Numbered from the stretch's first letter, positions 1-12,363 are shown. The stretch: 64,000 nt of DNA from Protopterus annectens (GCF_019279795.1 NC_056744.1:1510101976-1510165975), one strand, 5' to 3'. The notes: generated by a model from the sequence alone, not told the origin. Translations and numbers: made by a program.

Positions 1-920
1 CATCATCTGAGCATGCTGAGAGGTCAAAGGTCATGCTGCACTTCTATTGTTGCTGTTACAGTGATGTAATCAGTTTACAAACAAACAGGAAGTGTTCTAG
101 GATTGAGAAAGAGTTCTTTTGAAGCTTTTTGATTTTTCGGTGGCAAAATACAGCACAAAGGTCATTTAAACAAGTAGATTGTGCTCAAAATGTTGTATGG
201 CTCTCAAGCATAGCAAAAAAAAAAAAAAACAGGCAGAGAGAGTTAAGTAAATCATACAGTAAAATGCTTAAAGTACTTCTTTTTGAACAGTAAATCTGTA
301 CATTATAAATCCATTTCCCTTCCCTCAGCTTTAATATACTTTTTAAATATAAAATTAGCACTACTTACATATTAAATAAAAACTTTCTGCTATTTATCTC
401 ATATTAATTTATAGAGCCAAACATTTGTGTAGAATGTTTATATCATTACAGCAGATGTATACTTTGTGTAGAAATCTTATTATAACTTTATATGATGGGT
501 ACAGTGTGTTAATCGTAATAAGTTTAAATGGAAGTAATGTGAATCATTTGCATACTGTGTGAAGCTGTTGTTTGAAGGCTATTGTCATTAGCTGACTGTG
601 TCTGTAAGATTAATAGAACAATGTGAATGGATAAAAAAAGAGAGGAGAAAAAAAAGAATCAATAAGTGCTGGGTAGCAATATTATGTTACTATTGATGTA
701 ATGCATAGCCTGCATAATAAATGTTTGCTATAAGGTGTTTATATTACTGCAGCTTATTTTTGAGTAAATATTAAACAAGTTTGTTTATATTGAGGTACTT
801 AGCAACTGTATATATTATTATGCAAAATAAAAGGATAAGAATGAAAAACAGAAGAAAGTAAGAAACAGGACAGCAGTATTGAGAAAAAGAAAAAGGTAAT
901 ATAGAAGAAAGCAGGCTTAA

Positions 921-972
<52 letters not shown>

Positions 973-1397
973 TAAATAAGTAGAAAGTTTGCACCTTATG
1001 ATTCCATTTGTATTCTGTGTTTTCGAATGAGAAATATTCTGACATGTGACTATTAAACAACTATGTTCATATCCAAGCTGACATGTATTTGATGTCTTTT
1101 TTTTAGGATGTAATGCAGTTATTTCTCACTGAGAATTATATAACAATATTATTTAACCTCAACTGATATAAGAATGACAACCAGTATTCAGCAAGAACCC
1201 ACTTTATATCAGAGATTAAATATTCAGACATATAAACTGTTGTTTGGGGAAGTTCTGGTATATGTATGTCATTGCTAAATTTAACCTGCAATAAAGTGTG
1301 ATTTTTAATATGTATATAGTATGCGTTATTTATCATACAGACATTTGAAAAGGCAACCGTTTCCATTTCAGTGATCTATGGTGCATGCAAGTCCACA
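1..1397. other. AT-rich non-coding stretch
   Basis: No coding region, RNA gene or recognisable transposon is seen here on either strand. The stretch is AT-rich with short A-runs and one AT microsatellite, listed separately. It lies downstream of the TRIM exon, which is on the minus strand, so it may include that gene's 3' UTR, but no clear polyadenylation signal stands out close to the stop codon. Confidence 0.5.
925..971. repeat. (AT)n microsatellite
   Basis: About 47 bases of uninterrupted AT dinucleotide repeat in AT-rich flanks. No function can be inferred. Confidence 0.95.
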
Positions 1398-1942
1398 TTA
1401 GAGTTTCAGGTGAAACAGAGTTAGGGGTGCTACATTTTCAATTTCATCATTAAACCCAGGGCAGAAGTAAGGGTAGATTCTTTCAGTGAATGTGTCAGTG
1501 AAGGTATAGATGTGGGACATGTTATCAGCATTATAAAATGACACCTGCCCCCCCCCATAGTCCAGGTACACACCGACCTTCTGTGGTTTCACACTTAGGG
1601 TGAGGTGCTTGCATGGTGATTCCAGTGCATAATAGTTATTCTCATCCCACAGCCGTACAGCCCACCATCCATCCTCTGGTGTTCTGATGATGAATCCCTT
1701 CCTGCTGATCGATTCTCTGACAATACCTATTTCCCATGCAGTCTTGTTCTCAACCCCTACTTCCCAGTAGTGCCACCCTGATGTGAATCCCTCTGATCCC
1801 AGCACACTTTTTTTTACATCAAACCTCTCAGGAATGTCAGGGAGCTGCTTCCATTCAACACCACTTCTTACGCTGGTCAGGTCCCCAGAGAGAATGAGCA
1901 GGGGATGGGCTGTGTTAGGGTCTAGGCTTAGGTGAGACAAAC
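1398..1942 (-). CDS. TRIM-family protein, terminal exon encoding PRY-SPRY (B30.2) domain
   Basis: This open stretch of about 180 codons encodes a whole PRY-SPRY domain, the C-terminal ligand-binding module of TRIM E3 ligases and butyrophilins. The PRY part has [13 protein letters not shown] and DIPERFD. The SPRY part has [39 protein letters not shown] and the closing YPYFCPGF. It ends at a TAA (1398-1400). Codons run open upstream to a good splice acceptor (pyrimidine-rich tract then AG at 1943-1944), so this is the last exon and translation does not start here. No RING, B-box or coiled-coil exon is recognisable elsewhere in the window; they would lie at higher coordinates, possibly beyond introns filled with repeats. 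The exon has no stops or frameshifts, unlike everything around it, so it may be a live host gene or a recent duplicate. Related fish and amphibian TRIM genes form large families, so a specific symbol cannot be given. Confidence 0.88.
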
Positions 1943-2244
1943 CTGTGGAAACAAAACAATTTGCGTCAAATTCTTGTCAATAAAGAAAGGAAGAAATTTA
2001 TAAATGCCATGAACAGTGCACATAAAGTGCCTTTAAATGTTCTGTTTACAATTTAACATTTCTTTACAGATTTATCAGTGAATAACATTCCCTAACTAAC
2101 ATAATCTCCCTAGTTAAACAGTACACAGGTGATAACTCAGAAAATGTTTTACATCCGCTGTGGGTCAAATACAGCAGTTGAGATGGTTACCATAAAACAA
2201 ACATTCCAATTTATTTCTGTAAACTTGTGTATTTATTTATGTAC

Positions 2245-3900
2245 TGACATTTGATTACCTGGAAAGTCCGACTGGATAGAACCCATTTTCAGTGGAGGCC
2301 CAAGGAGAAAAGCTCCACATTATTACAAAACATTTTAAGAACAATAATTTTACAATCTTCAAAAATAAAACAAAAACATCTGCAGTTTAAATAATTATAA
2401 AAAATTAGACATAATATAAAAACATTGGTCAAAAATTGATACAAGGCATATGATAATCATTTAATATTTAGAGAAATTTTAGACAGTTTGTAGAGAAAGT
2501 AAAGGTAAGTTAGTCAAATACAAACAAGAATTGCAATATGAAATGAGGAAAACAAGCTTATGGAATATTTAGAGAGAAAGTCAGGGAAGAGAATTTGACA
2601 AAAGTTAGGAATTAAGTGACGAATGGAGATTAAGCCATTATAAGGAATGAAAAAGTACTTGTTCACATTTGGCGGATATAGCTTATCCTGCTTTTGAGCA
2701 AGAACAGAGCCAGATTTTTGCTAGGGAGTCTTCCAGAGTGGTTTTGAAAGATGGGAAGGAGGGTATTGACCTGATGGATACAGGTAAGGAGTTCCAGGCC
2801 TCAGCAACTTTCTACGAGTACAGACAATGCCCAGCAGATTTTCTAGATTTGCAGACAGACAGGAGTTTTTGGTCACTGAATCATAATGACCGACTGGGGA
2901 TCTAGTTGTGTAGAACGTTTTTTAGTGCTGGACAGGCAGATGGATGCTGGATGATTTTATAGCTGGTAAGAAGCTGTGTATATGTTAGTTGATGAGGCAG
3001 TTCTAACCAATTTAGGTTTTTAGTGCTATACTGTGATGGGTTCTGAAAGGAGCACTTGCTGCAAACTTAGCAGCTTTGTTATAACATTGTTCAAGTTTTA
3101 ATTTTTATGAAGCCTGATGTAAGTGAGGATGGGAGTACCATAAAGAAGTGTGGGGAGGAGATAAGTAGTGGCAGGTGTATTTTTAGTTGTGAGAAAGTTT
3201 TTGGCTCTGTAAAGTATCCCTAGTTTTTGATGAGTTTTTCTTATACAATTTTGTAAATGCAGATTGAATGTAAGATTATAATCTACTATCACCCCTAATA
3301 ACTTTGTTATAAAAAGTGAGTTCAATGGTTGTATTATCAAGAGAGAGGACTTTAATTTTTTTTTCCATGAGAGAGGGATTTGGGGAAAAAGTAATAGTTT
3401 ATTCTTTTTTGGGTTGAGCATGTGTTGTGAGTTATAAAACCATGCTTCAATGTCTGTTAAAGCTTCCTGAGTAATTTTTTGGAGGAGCACCATGTTTTCA
3501 GATATGCAAATGAGAGTGGAATCATCTGTGTCTTGCATTAGGGTGGCCTATTGTGTGGATGTATAGAGGGTGTTGGTGAAACTTTTAAAGAAGAGAGGAC
3601 AAGGATAGAGCCTTCTGGTACAACTGGTGACTGGAAGGTAAGGAGCAATTGTAGAGTGCCATTTTACTGACTGATACCTATTGGACAGGTATCTTTTGAA
3701 CCACAGAAGGGTGAGCTGAGAGAAACCTTGTAAGGACATTTGAAGTCGAAATTTGCTGTGACAAACTTCTGCCAAAGGCTTTCAGCGTGTCTAGAAATAA
3801 GGAAGAGAGTAGTTTGCCATTATCTCTAGCTATTTTGACAGTATCTATATAGGTTAGAAGGGCAGTGCTAGTACTATGGGAAGAGTTTTTTATTTGAATG
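2245..3900 (-). mobile_element. L2-clade LINE, degenerate, 5'-truncated (RT and 3' end)
   Basis: Read on the minus strand, fragments of an L2-type reverse transcriptase appear in several frames. They include an LFLDTLKAFG-like palm motif near 3800, a WFKRYLSNRYQSV stretch (3548-3775), a decayed catalytic motif DTDDSTLI in place of YADD (about 3520) and an AEAWNSLP-like C-terminal motif near 2810. The 3' end (2245-2315) is about 70 bases that closely match the end of the better L2 copy at 38515-40465, so both belong to one family. Frameshifts and stops are frequent. The open stretch on the plus strand at 2669-2905 is only the antisense of this copy. Confidence 0.8.
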
Positions 3901-4119
3901 TTTTTTTATTAATTAGAATTTATAACGTTTGTTGTCCTTTGTATCAGGTTTATGAATTTTTTTTTTCATTCAGTGTGTTTAGAAATATACGATGTATTAT
4001 ATTTTAGCCACTAGATAGCAGCAGTGTCAATGGAATTCTTATGGTAGGGACTGGCATATAGGTTTTTTGTATTGATTTTCTTAAATTTATAGTTTTCATA
4101 TGTAACTTAAGTATTTTGA

Positions 4120-6620
4120 AATACAGCTGAAAAACAGTGACAAATTCAACCATAAAAATAAATGCAGGACAGGACAATTAAATAGAAACAGTTAGAGCAA
4201 GTGCAAAAAAAAATCCTTATATCAGCTTTGTATTTCCAGATGGTTATAGAAGCAATGCAAGTCTTGCAGCAGGCCACAGGTGAACAGCCAGGCACAAAAT
4301 AGCTGAATCTTACTAGTTGTAATTCTTTTATACCAGCAAGATGAAACATTTTTTTCTAAAGTTAAACTCTCAGACCAAATCAGATAAAAATACAGAAAGC
4401 AATTGATCACTAGTTCCCACGTAAATAAAATGCAGACAAAGAGAGATCAGAAGGATTCCTGCAAAACAAGCATCCTTGGAAACAATTTTACTAATGTTGA
4501 TATATTTTCACAACACACAAAACACTGCACAACTTAAGTCAGAACAACTATTGCAGAATACTGTCAAAACAGCAACAACTCCCTATGAGCAATACAGTAA
4601 GAAGCAGATTGAGTTTCTTTAACAATTGCGGGCTGAAAAACAGTTATAAATTCAACAAAATATATAAATGCAGCAGAGGATTGTTAAATATCACAAACTG
4701 TTTGAACAAGTGCAAAGAAAATATACTTTTATCAGCTGTGTTATTCATCATGGTTTTAGAAGCAATCCAAATCTTGTAGCAAGCCACAGGTAAACAGATG
4801 GTCACAAAAGAGCAGAATCTTACAAGATGTAATTATTTTATACCAGCAAGATGAAAGACTTTTGTAAAGTTAAACTCTCAGGCTAATGAGATAAAATCAC
4901 AAAAAGCTACTGAGCAGTAGTTCCAACCTAAGTAAAATGGACACAGAGAAAGATCAGAAGGATCCCTGCAATAACTGGAATCCTTAAAAATACAAAAAGT
5001 TTACACAACTTAACCCAGAACAACTTTTGCAGAATGCTGTTAAAACAACAACCTAAGAGCAGTACAGTAACAAGCAGATGGAGTTTATTTAACAAGTACA
5101 GGATAAAAAAACAATGATGCATTCAACCAAATAAATAAATACGGCACAGGGTTGTTAAATATCACTGAAACAGTTATGTATTTTCAGCTATGTATTTCCA
5201 GATGGCTTTAGAAGCAATCCAAATGTTGTAGCCAACCACAGGTGAACAGCCAGGCACAAAAGAGCATTTTACAAGATGTAGTTCTTCTATACCAGCAAGA
5301 TGAATGCTTTTCTAAGTTAAACCCTTCAGCCAATCAGATACAAGCACAAAAAGCTACTGACCCGTGACTCTCACCTAAATAAAATGGAGGCAGAGAAAGA
5401 TCAGAAAGATTCCCACAATAACAAGAACCCTTGGAAATAAGTTCATTAACCCTGAGATATGTTCACAGCACACAAAACTCTGGAAACTTAACTCAGAACA
5501 GCTTTTGCAGAATACTGTTAAAAAATGTAGGAGCAGTATAGTAACAAACAGATGGAGTTTCTTTAACAAGTGCAGTCTGAACAGTGATGAATTCAACCAA
5601 GTAAATAAATGCAGCACATAATTGTTAAACATCACTGGAACTATTACAGCAATTGCAAGAAATATATATACTTATGTCAGCTTTGTATGTCCAGATGGTT
5701 TTAGAAGCATTCCAAATCTTGTAGCCAGCTACAGGTGAACAGCCAGGCACAAAACAGCAGAATCGTACAGGATGTAATTCTTTTATGCCAGCAAGATGGA
5801 AGACTTTTCTAAAGTCAAACCCTCAGGCCAATCAGATAAAAACACGAAAAGCTACTTACCAGTAGTTCCCACCAACATGAAATGGAAACAGAGAAAGATC
5901 AGAAGGTTTCCTGGAATAATATGAATCACTGGAAGTAAGTTCACTAACTCTGAGATATGCTCACAATGCAAAAACTTTGCAAATCATAACTCAGAACAGC
6001 TTTTGCAGAATACTGTTAAAACAACCTAATATCAGTACAGTAACAAGCAGATGAAGTTTCTTTAGCATGTGCAGTTTGAAAAACAATGATATATTCAACC
6101 AAATAAACAAGATTGTTAAGTATCACTGAAACAGTTGGAGCAAGTGCAAAAAAATACTTATATCAGCTTTGTATTTCCAGACGGTTTTAGAAGTAATCCA
6201 AATCTTGTAGCAGGCCACAGGTGAACAGCCAGGCACAAAACAGTAGAAGTCTACAACACATAATTCCTTTATACCAGCAATAAGAAATACTTTTATCAAT
6301 AATCGACTAAAAGCATTGTTGAGAGGAGATACCAAACACCGGTCAGCCCCAGGATAATTCCAAAAGTTTAATGAGCCACAATACACAATCCAAAGTAAAT
6401 ATAATGTTATATTTACTTTGGATTGTGTATTGCAGCTCATTAAACTTTTGGAATTATCCTGGGGCTGAACGGTGTTTGGTATCTCCTCTCAACAGTGCTT
6501 TTAGACAATTATTGGTGTGTTTTGCACTGTTTCTTCTGTTTTTTGTTGTGAAATACTTTTATCAAGTTATACCTTCAGGCCAGTCAGATAAAAAACACAA
6601 AAAGCTATTGGCCAGTAGTT
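4120..6620. repeat. Tandem satellite, about 480-bp unit, roughly 4.5 copies
   Basis: The same passage recurs near 4131, 4636, 5108, 5581 and 6071, with spacings of about 505, 472, 473 and 490 bases. Each unit carries a GTGAACAGCCAGGCACAAAA-like stretch, an ATACCAGCAAGATGAA-like stretch and an AATCAGATAAAAA-like stretch. Units differ by scattered substitutions and small indels. Short open stretches in it are not conserved between units, so it is not coding. The last unit is interrupted by the palindromic insertion at 6300-6549 and ends where a gypsy LTR begins at 6622. Confidence 0.85.
6300..6549. mobile_element. Palindromic insertion with 16-bp target-site duplication
   Basis: A 250-bp insert sits inside the last satellite unit. 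It is flanked by a perfect 16-bp direct repeat (GAAATACTTTTATCAA at 6284-6299 and 6550-6565), and the satellite resumes immediately afterwards. Most of the insert is an inverted repeat centred near 6405 with arms of about 97 bases and only about four mismatches; weaker pairing extends it to 6297-6514. The right end adds a T-rich tail of about 35 bases. A duplication of this length suggests LINE-type retrotransposition rather than a cut-and-paste transposon, although the fold-back structure could also be called a MITE. Confidence 0.85.
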
Positions 6621-6621
6621 C

Positions 6622-6882
6622 TGTAGATCAGAGAGTGTGCTGTGCCTTTAAGAAGCATTTCTAATTGAGTGCACATGCACACAGAGAACGCATGCAGGCA
6701 GCAATGCCATTTTGAGTGAACAGCCAGAGTGTTAACATGTATGAGTGCAGAAGTCAGTCTGTCTATTAGTCTGTTTAAGTTAAAGTTACTAAGCCTCAAT
6801 CCTGATGTGTTTGTATGCAATAAAGCTGCCTGAACCAAACCCACAACCACTTGTCTTTTTTATCCTGACTGGAAGAGTGACA
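6622..6882 (+). repeat. 5' LTR of the gypsy element
   Basis: The 261-bp segment begins TGTAG and ends GTGACA, giving the TG...CA ends usual for LTRs. It contains an AATAAA at 6819-6824 about 58 bases before its end. A primer-binding-site match follows directly. No second LTR was found in the window, so the boundaries rest on the terminal dinucleotides and the adjoining primer site. Confidence 0.72.
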
Positions 6883-6900
6883 TGGTGTCAGAAGTGGGAC
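6883..6900 (+). promoter_or_regulatory. Primer-binding site of the gypsy element
   Basis: TGGTGTCAGAAGTGGGAC follows the LTR with no gap. It starts with TGG, complementary to the CCA end of a tRNA, and resembles primer sites of many vertebrate gypsy elements. I do not assign the tRNA species. Confidence 0.75.
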
Positions 6901-8039
6901 TTGTAAGCAGCCAGAAGCCATAAACAAGCCAGAGGTTAAGCTATGAGGTATGCAGTTAAAAAGGGAGGTAGACCAAGTAGGCTGGATGACCCAGAGTTCA
7001 AACAAATCAAAGAAAAGGGCAGAAAGAAATTTCAGGTATTAAAACTTGCATAAATTATTTATTTTGCAAAGAAAATGATACAGAGCATTCAAGAAGCAAT
7101 GTGTTATTAATTAAACAAAATGTTTGAAATCACAATATGTGATCAAATTATTTGAAATTCTTATGAAAATGTTTAGAATTACCTTTGATTTGCAAAACAA
7201 GCATGTTAAGAATAAAACAAGTATAAGAAAAGTATAATGAGCATGATAAAATTCAAATGAGCAAAACAAATAAATTAATAGGGCAAAATGAGCATGAACA
7301 TTTCAAAACGACAGCATTTTTCATTAAATGACCACATTTTTGATAGGAGCTACTATTTTGCATTGACTAAACTTATTCAAAGTATAACTAGAGTTGTTCA
7401 AGTATCTCAGAGTGGGCAAAGCGTTTGCAGTGTGTGCTTTATTACAGTATAATTATTTCAAAGAGTTTACTGTGTGCAAAGTACAGTTATTTTGCAAAGG
7501 ACAAAGTAGAGTTATTTCATAAAGTACAGTCAGGATACATTTATTTCAATACATTTCTTGTGCTATGTATAGTTCATTTGCAAAGTGCAATTATTTTGAA
7601 GTTTTCTTACACTGCTAAGGAGTGGTTTCACAAAGTACAGTGATTTCCAAGTGTTTCTTGTGCTATGGAGACCTATTTTGCAAAGTGCAGTTACTTTGAA
7701 GAGTCTATTGTGTTGTTAAGCATATTTACAAGTTTCTGGCATACATTTCTGGTATATATGCGTATGTGTTCGAATATAATTATGTGGTGGGGGTCACTAT
7801 TGCTGTTTGGCATGGCAGAAGCATTTTTCAGACTATCTCTACTTGTGTTTGATCATAATATTGCAGAGAATTGTAGAGTATTTGAGCAGGAATATATTTT
7901 CATATAAGCTCCTTTTTTTGATAAAGATGCATGTACGAGGGCATTTAGTCTCCTTAACTTAGCTGGGTCAGAAGTCAATGAAAGAGAGTGTTCATTTGTA
8001 GTGTGTTTCTATCTAAAAAAAAAAAAAAAAAAAACAATA
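6901..8039 (+). other. Gypsy leader region with degenerate short repeats
   Basis: An ATG at 6942 opens about 36 codons rich in Lys and Arg, ending at a TAA near 7050; whether it is a leader peptide or the start of gag is unknown. From about 7400 to 7720 a motif of the form GCAAAGTRCAGTTATTTTGCAAAG recurs at least four times in divergent copies. A long A-run lies at about 8016-8035, just before the CR1 begins. Nothing else is recognised. Confidence 0.45.
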
Positions 8040-8572
8040 ATCCTTGTTTTCCCACCTCTCCTCGACTAGTTTAGACCAGTTTACAGGCTCTGCTGTATTC
8101 TGGGCTGTGGTGTAGTTCCTGTGTTGTCCATTACCTTACTTGGATAGAAGGAAGTTTCTTTGCTCACCAGTGGGAGTGGGGAGCCTTGAGCAGCCTACCT
8201 GTCCCTGTAGGAAGTGACCTCAGCACCAGAGCTGTAGTAATTGGTTGTTTTGGACCATTTCTAGCTCTTTTAAAGTTCCCTGTTTAAAATCCATGTTTGC
8301 ATGGCTTTGCGCAGTTGTGTGCATAGCACAGCACCAGTTAAACTAGGTTAAACTTCTTCTGGCTCCTCCAAGTCTGCTCTTCAAATTTTCCCTTAAGGAA
8401 GCTCTACTCTTAGTATAATCAGACTACTCGCTATATTATAAGCCTAGCACTTGTTCTCAAAACTTCTCTACTAAGTAAGCACTCTCATACTAAGTAAGCA
8501 CTACATCCACCTACAACCCCTGTGAATATCCACTTCCCTTAAAGGCACAGCACTCCCTTATACTGTTCTAGC

Positions 8573-9537
8573 ATGTCGAGTGGTAGATTACTGGCATCCT
8601 CTCCAGTTCAGCTGGTTAATCTGGGTATCTTGAGACAACGCTACAATTGTCTCATGTACACAGACAACCCTCTCCTCCTCCCAACTAACACAAATACATG
8701 TGAGTGATGCAACTATATAGCCAAACTGGAGGCTGAACTCTCTCAACTCAGGGCTGGCATGACCTGACAGGAGGAGATGGTAACCATACACACAACAAAC
8801 CCAGTCCCACATAGAGCTACCACAACTGCAAACCAAACACATAAAAACACAAAGACATACTCGGAGGCTCTAATAAAAAACTTACCAAAACAACAGAGGC
8901 TCCCAAAGCAGACATCCAAAAATCCACCACCTCAAAACAAAACACATGCAATACATACTTCAATAAATCAGTGTGTCAATCAATCACAGCCCTTAAGGCC
9001 AAACACCATGCCTGATACACTAGTAGTATAGTCAGACACACTGATGTCCCGCTTACCAGGCTGAACAAGGAGAGGGTGACTGTGAGCTGCCTATTGGGAG
9101 CTAGGATCCACCACATAACACATGCACTCAGGTCACTCCAAAGCAAGTACAAATATGACTCCGTCATTGTCCATGCTGGCGTGAATGACCTGAGACGTAC
9201 CTCCCTGGACTACATGAAAAGAGACATAGAGGAGCTCTCTGATTATGTAGCCCAGGCTGGTATGACCCTGACCCTGAGCAGCACCTTGCCCTCACCAAGA
9301 ATGATGCCACAATGCAAACACAACATGATCAGCTTTAATAATTGGCTCAAGTACTGGTGTCATTCTAAGGGGATCCAATGTCTGTCTGCCTGGGATGACA
9401 TGTTGGACAAGCCATGCTGCTTCGCAAGGGACGGCTTGCACCTGTTACCACTGGGCTTCCGGATATTGGCTAAGGCTCTTGCCACCCCCATAGTGCCTTT
9501 TTTAGACAAGGCTCAAAAGACAAACCCACCTCCTTAG
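8573..9537 (+). pseudogene. CR1 ORF1: zinc-finger-like, coiled-coil and SGNH esterase-like protein, broken
   Basis: The ATG at 8573 opens a frame with Cys residues spaced like a zinc-binding motif. In this copy a TGA replaces the codon before CNYI, where copy B has Arg (CERCNYI). A short leucine-rich stretch (KLEAELSQLRAGM) follows, then another stop, a low-complexity Thr/Lys/Pro/Gln region (8777-9028), a frameshift, and an SGNH hydrolase-like domain (9076-9537) with HAGVNDL (the G-x-N-D block) and DGLHLLPLG (the Asp-His block). Esterase-type ORF1 proteins are known for CR1 elements and are thought to help RNP assembly or membrane contact; that role is from the family. The first SGNH block with the catalytic Ser lies in the frameshifted part and is lost. 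Confidence 0.78.
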
Positions 9538-9546
9538 AAAACAAAA

Positions 9547-12363
9547 ATGGAAAAAAAACTAACAGTAATGCTGCTCAACGCCAGAAGTCTAAATGTCAAG
9601 ATGCAGGCACTCGATGCACTCCTCAGTATGGAGAACTTCGATGTCTGTGCAGTAACTGAAACCTGGTTCAAGGCTCCTGAAAGCACCCCAGCGCTACCAG
9701 GCTATACCTCGTATCATGCTTTTCGGCCCCAAAACCCGGGCCGAACCACAAAGGGAGGGGGAGTGTCCATATTCATCAAGGACACCCACACCTCCAGGTT
9801 AGTAGCAACACCTGAAGCTTTGGAGACCATACAGGTGCAACTAACCATAGGCAAAACTGCTATACAACTGGTAGCATGTTACAGACCACCCTCCCAATCT
9901 CAGGAACCCCACTCAGCCTTCCTGAAGACATTGGATGATATGAATGTATCACAAAATACCATCATACTGGGAGACTTCAACTACCCTAACATAGATTGGG
10001 TACATTATTCTAGCCCTAACACCCTAGCCCAAAGGTTCCTGGAATTCATAAATTCAAATGCACTGGAACAACTAGTCACCTCTCCCACTAGGGAGATAAT
10101 ATACTAGACCTGATCATCACAAACATGGGGACAAAATGCTCCACACCGGAGGTATACCCCTCACTAGTGAGATCTGACCACAAACTAATCACCCTGGATA
10201 TACATATCCCACCTCCACCCCCAGCACAAAAGACCCCAGTGAAAAACTTCTCAAAAGCAGACTTCACTCTTCTTAAGACTGAGATGGTATCCTTTAAGCC
10301 CACTGGGCCAGTGGATACCACATCCCACAATGCTGAATCCTTCACAAATGCTTTCTATGGACATCTCCAAGAATGCATGGATCATGCAATCCCAAATAAA
10401 TCCAAGTCCCTCTCACCAAAGGCAAGCGTCCTGTCTGGTGGACCTCAGCCATTAACAAATTGTATAACAAAAGAAGGAAGCTACTGCACGACAGAGCAAA
10501 ATCCCATAAAGGGAAGATATCTCTGATCAACACTAGCAGAAAACTACGTTCTCTCATAAAAACATCCAAGGCCAACTTTGAGAGAAAAATCGCTAAGGAC
10601 ACTAAAGATAACCACAACGCCTTCTTCAGCTATGTTAGAAACCTGGGCGGAAACCCTCAGATATGCTCAGAGTTAGTTCACAACAACAAAAAATACACTG
10701 AACCCACAGATATTGCCAACATTCTGGCTGACAGGTTCAGTGCAAATTTCTCCCCTCCCTCACCCCCAAAAGAAGAAATACTTATCTCAGCTGAATGTAA
10801 TCTCCCTGTCATCTCAGATGTCCAGGTGAGAGCCACCCTCAGCAAAGCTAAAAACACAGCATCAGTGGGACCTGACGGTATCCCGGGTTGCGTGCTACGT
10901 GAACTCCAAGAGGAGCTAAACCCACACATAAAAATGCTATTTAACCTTAGCCTTTCTACAGGATATGTACCTGAACACTGGCGTACAGCAACAGTGGTCC
11001 CACTCCACAAAGGGGGTACCTCTACAGACCCTGGGAACTACCGCCCCATAAGCTTAACCAGCCTGGTCTGCAAAGCTATGGAAAGAATCTTTATGGAACT
11101 CATAAACAGAGACATTGGGAACCTACAGACACTTGACCCCACCCAGTCCGGCTTTGTAAAGGGCAGATCCTGCCTTTTGAACCTGGTTGACTTTTTCGAA
11201 ACAGTCACTAGAGCCATTGATGAGGGCAAAGCAGTCCATACAGCCTACCTGGACTTGGCTAAGGCCTTCGACACAATACCCCACTCAGGCATCATAGATA
11301 AGCTCAACAGCTTAAATGTAAACCCTTATGTCACTAGATGGGTTGCAAACTGGCTAAAGGACAGAACCCATAAAGTTAAAATTGCTGGAGCAATGTCAGA
11401 CTCAAAGCCAGTCACAAGTGGTGTCCCACAGGGATCTGTCCTGGGACCCCTCTTGTTCGGCATTTATTTCTCAGATGTTAAAGCAAACATGGGAGGGTTG
11501 TGGCTGACAAAGTTCGCAGATGACTGCAAACTAGGCGCCATAGGTGACACACCAGTGGACACATACATCCTACAAAAAGGCCTCACAGAAACTGACAACT
11601 GGTGCCGGAGTCATGGCCTTAAACTAAATGCCAAAAAATGTATAGGCATCCCCTTTGGGAAAAACAAAGTACCCACAAATTATCACATAGACAGCAACCC
11701 ACTGAGTATGGAAAAAGTAATCAGAGACCTAGGGACCCAAGTCGACAGGACCTCTCATTTGACACCCACGTTGCCAAAGTGGTTAGAAAGACATTCTATC
11801 TTGCACACCTTATCATGAAGGGATTCACATCCAGATCCAAGGATGTCATTGTACCCCTACACTCCTCCCTCATCAGACCCATGATTGAGTACAATGCCCC
11901 ATTTGGTATGTACCTCACCCGGCATTTGCAACAGCTGGAGAGACCACAAAAGTACCTCACCAAGAGGATCAAGGGTCTCCAACATATGTCTTATTCTGCC
12001 AGACTAAAGAAACTCCAGCTCTATTCAGTAGCATTCTGCCTGCTCAGAGGTGGTCTCTGCCTGACGTACAAGGCCATGTCCAATCAGGAACTGATGGACA
12101 TGCTCCATCTCAAAAAATCCAAATCCATCAGAACCAAGAGAGCTAAAGACGTAAACCTCGGCACAAGTATGAATAGGACATGCTGGAGGGATAGATTCAT
12201 AACCCAGAGGCTTCCCATGCTCTGGAACAAGATCCCAGTTCATGTTAGGCAGAGCCCCTCACTGACTCTCTTCAAGAGAAATCTTGATGAGTGGATGGGA
12301 GATCGTAAGTTTACCCCAGGGGTCACATCTGTGTCACTACTAGACAGGGACATAGTAAACTAA
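9547..12363 (+). pseudogene. CR1 ORF2: AP endonuclease plus reverse transcriptase, three frameshifts
   Basis: The protein nicks target DNA and reverse-transcribes the element RNA. The endonuclease (9547-about 10200) shows LLNARSL, VTETW, GDFNYPNIDW and, in the next frame, SDHKLI. A linker follows, then RT from about 10800 with VGPDGIPG, NYRPISL, QSGFVKGRS, YLDLAKAFDTIPHS, GVPQGSVLGPLLF and the catalytic FADD in KFADDCKL. The C-terminal region has CWRDRF and LPMLWNKIP and ends at a TAA at 12361-12363. Frame changes lie near 10090, 10430 and 11750. All main active-site residues are still present, so the copy decayed by a few indels only. It starts 9 bases after the ORF1 stop, as usual for this clade. 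Confidence 0.87.

Noticed and set aside
2669-2905. Plus-strand open frame of 78 codons
   Set aside because: It is antisense to the L2 C-terminal region, whose minus-strand motifs are recognisable.
6123-6664. Matching frames on both strands (SHNTQSKVNI or SCNTQSKVNI)
   Set aside because: They arise because the palindrome gives the same reading on both strands; they are not genes.
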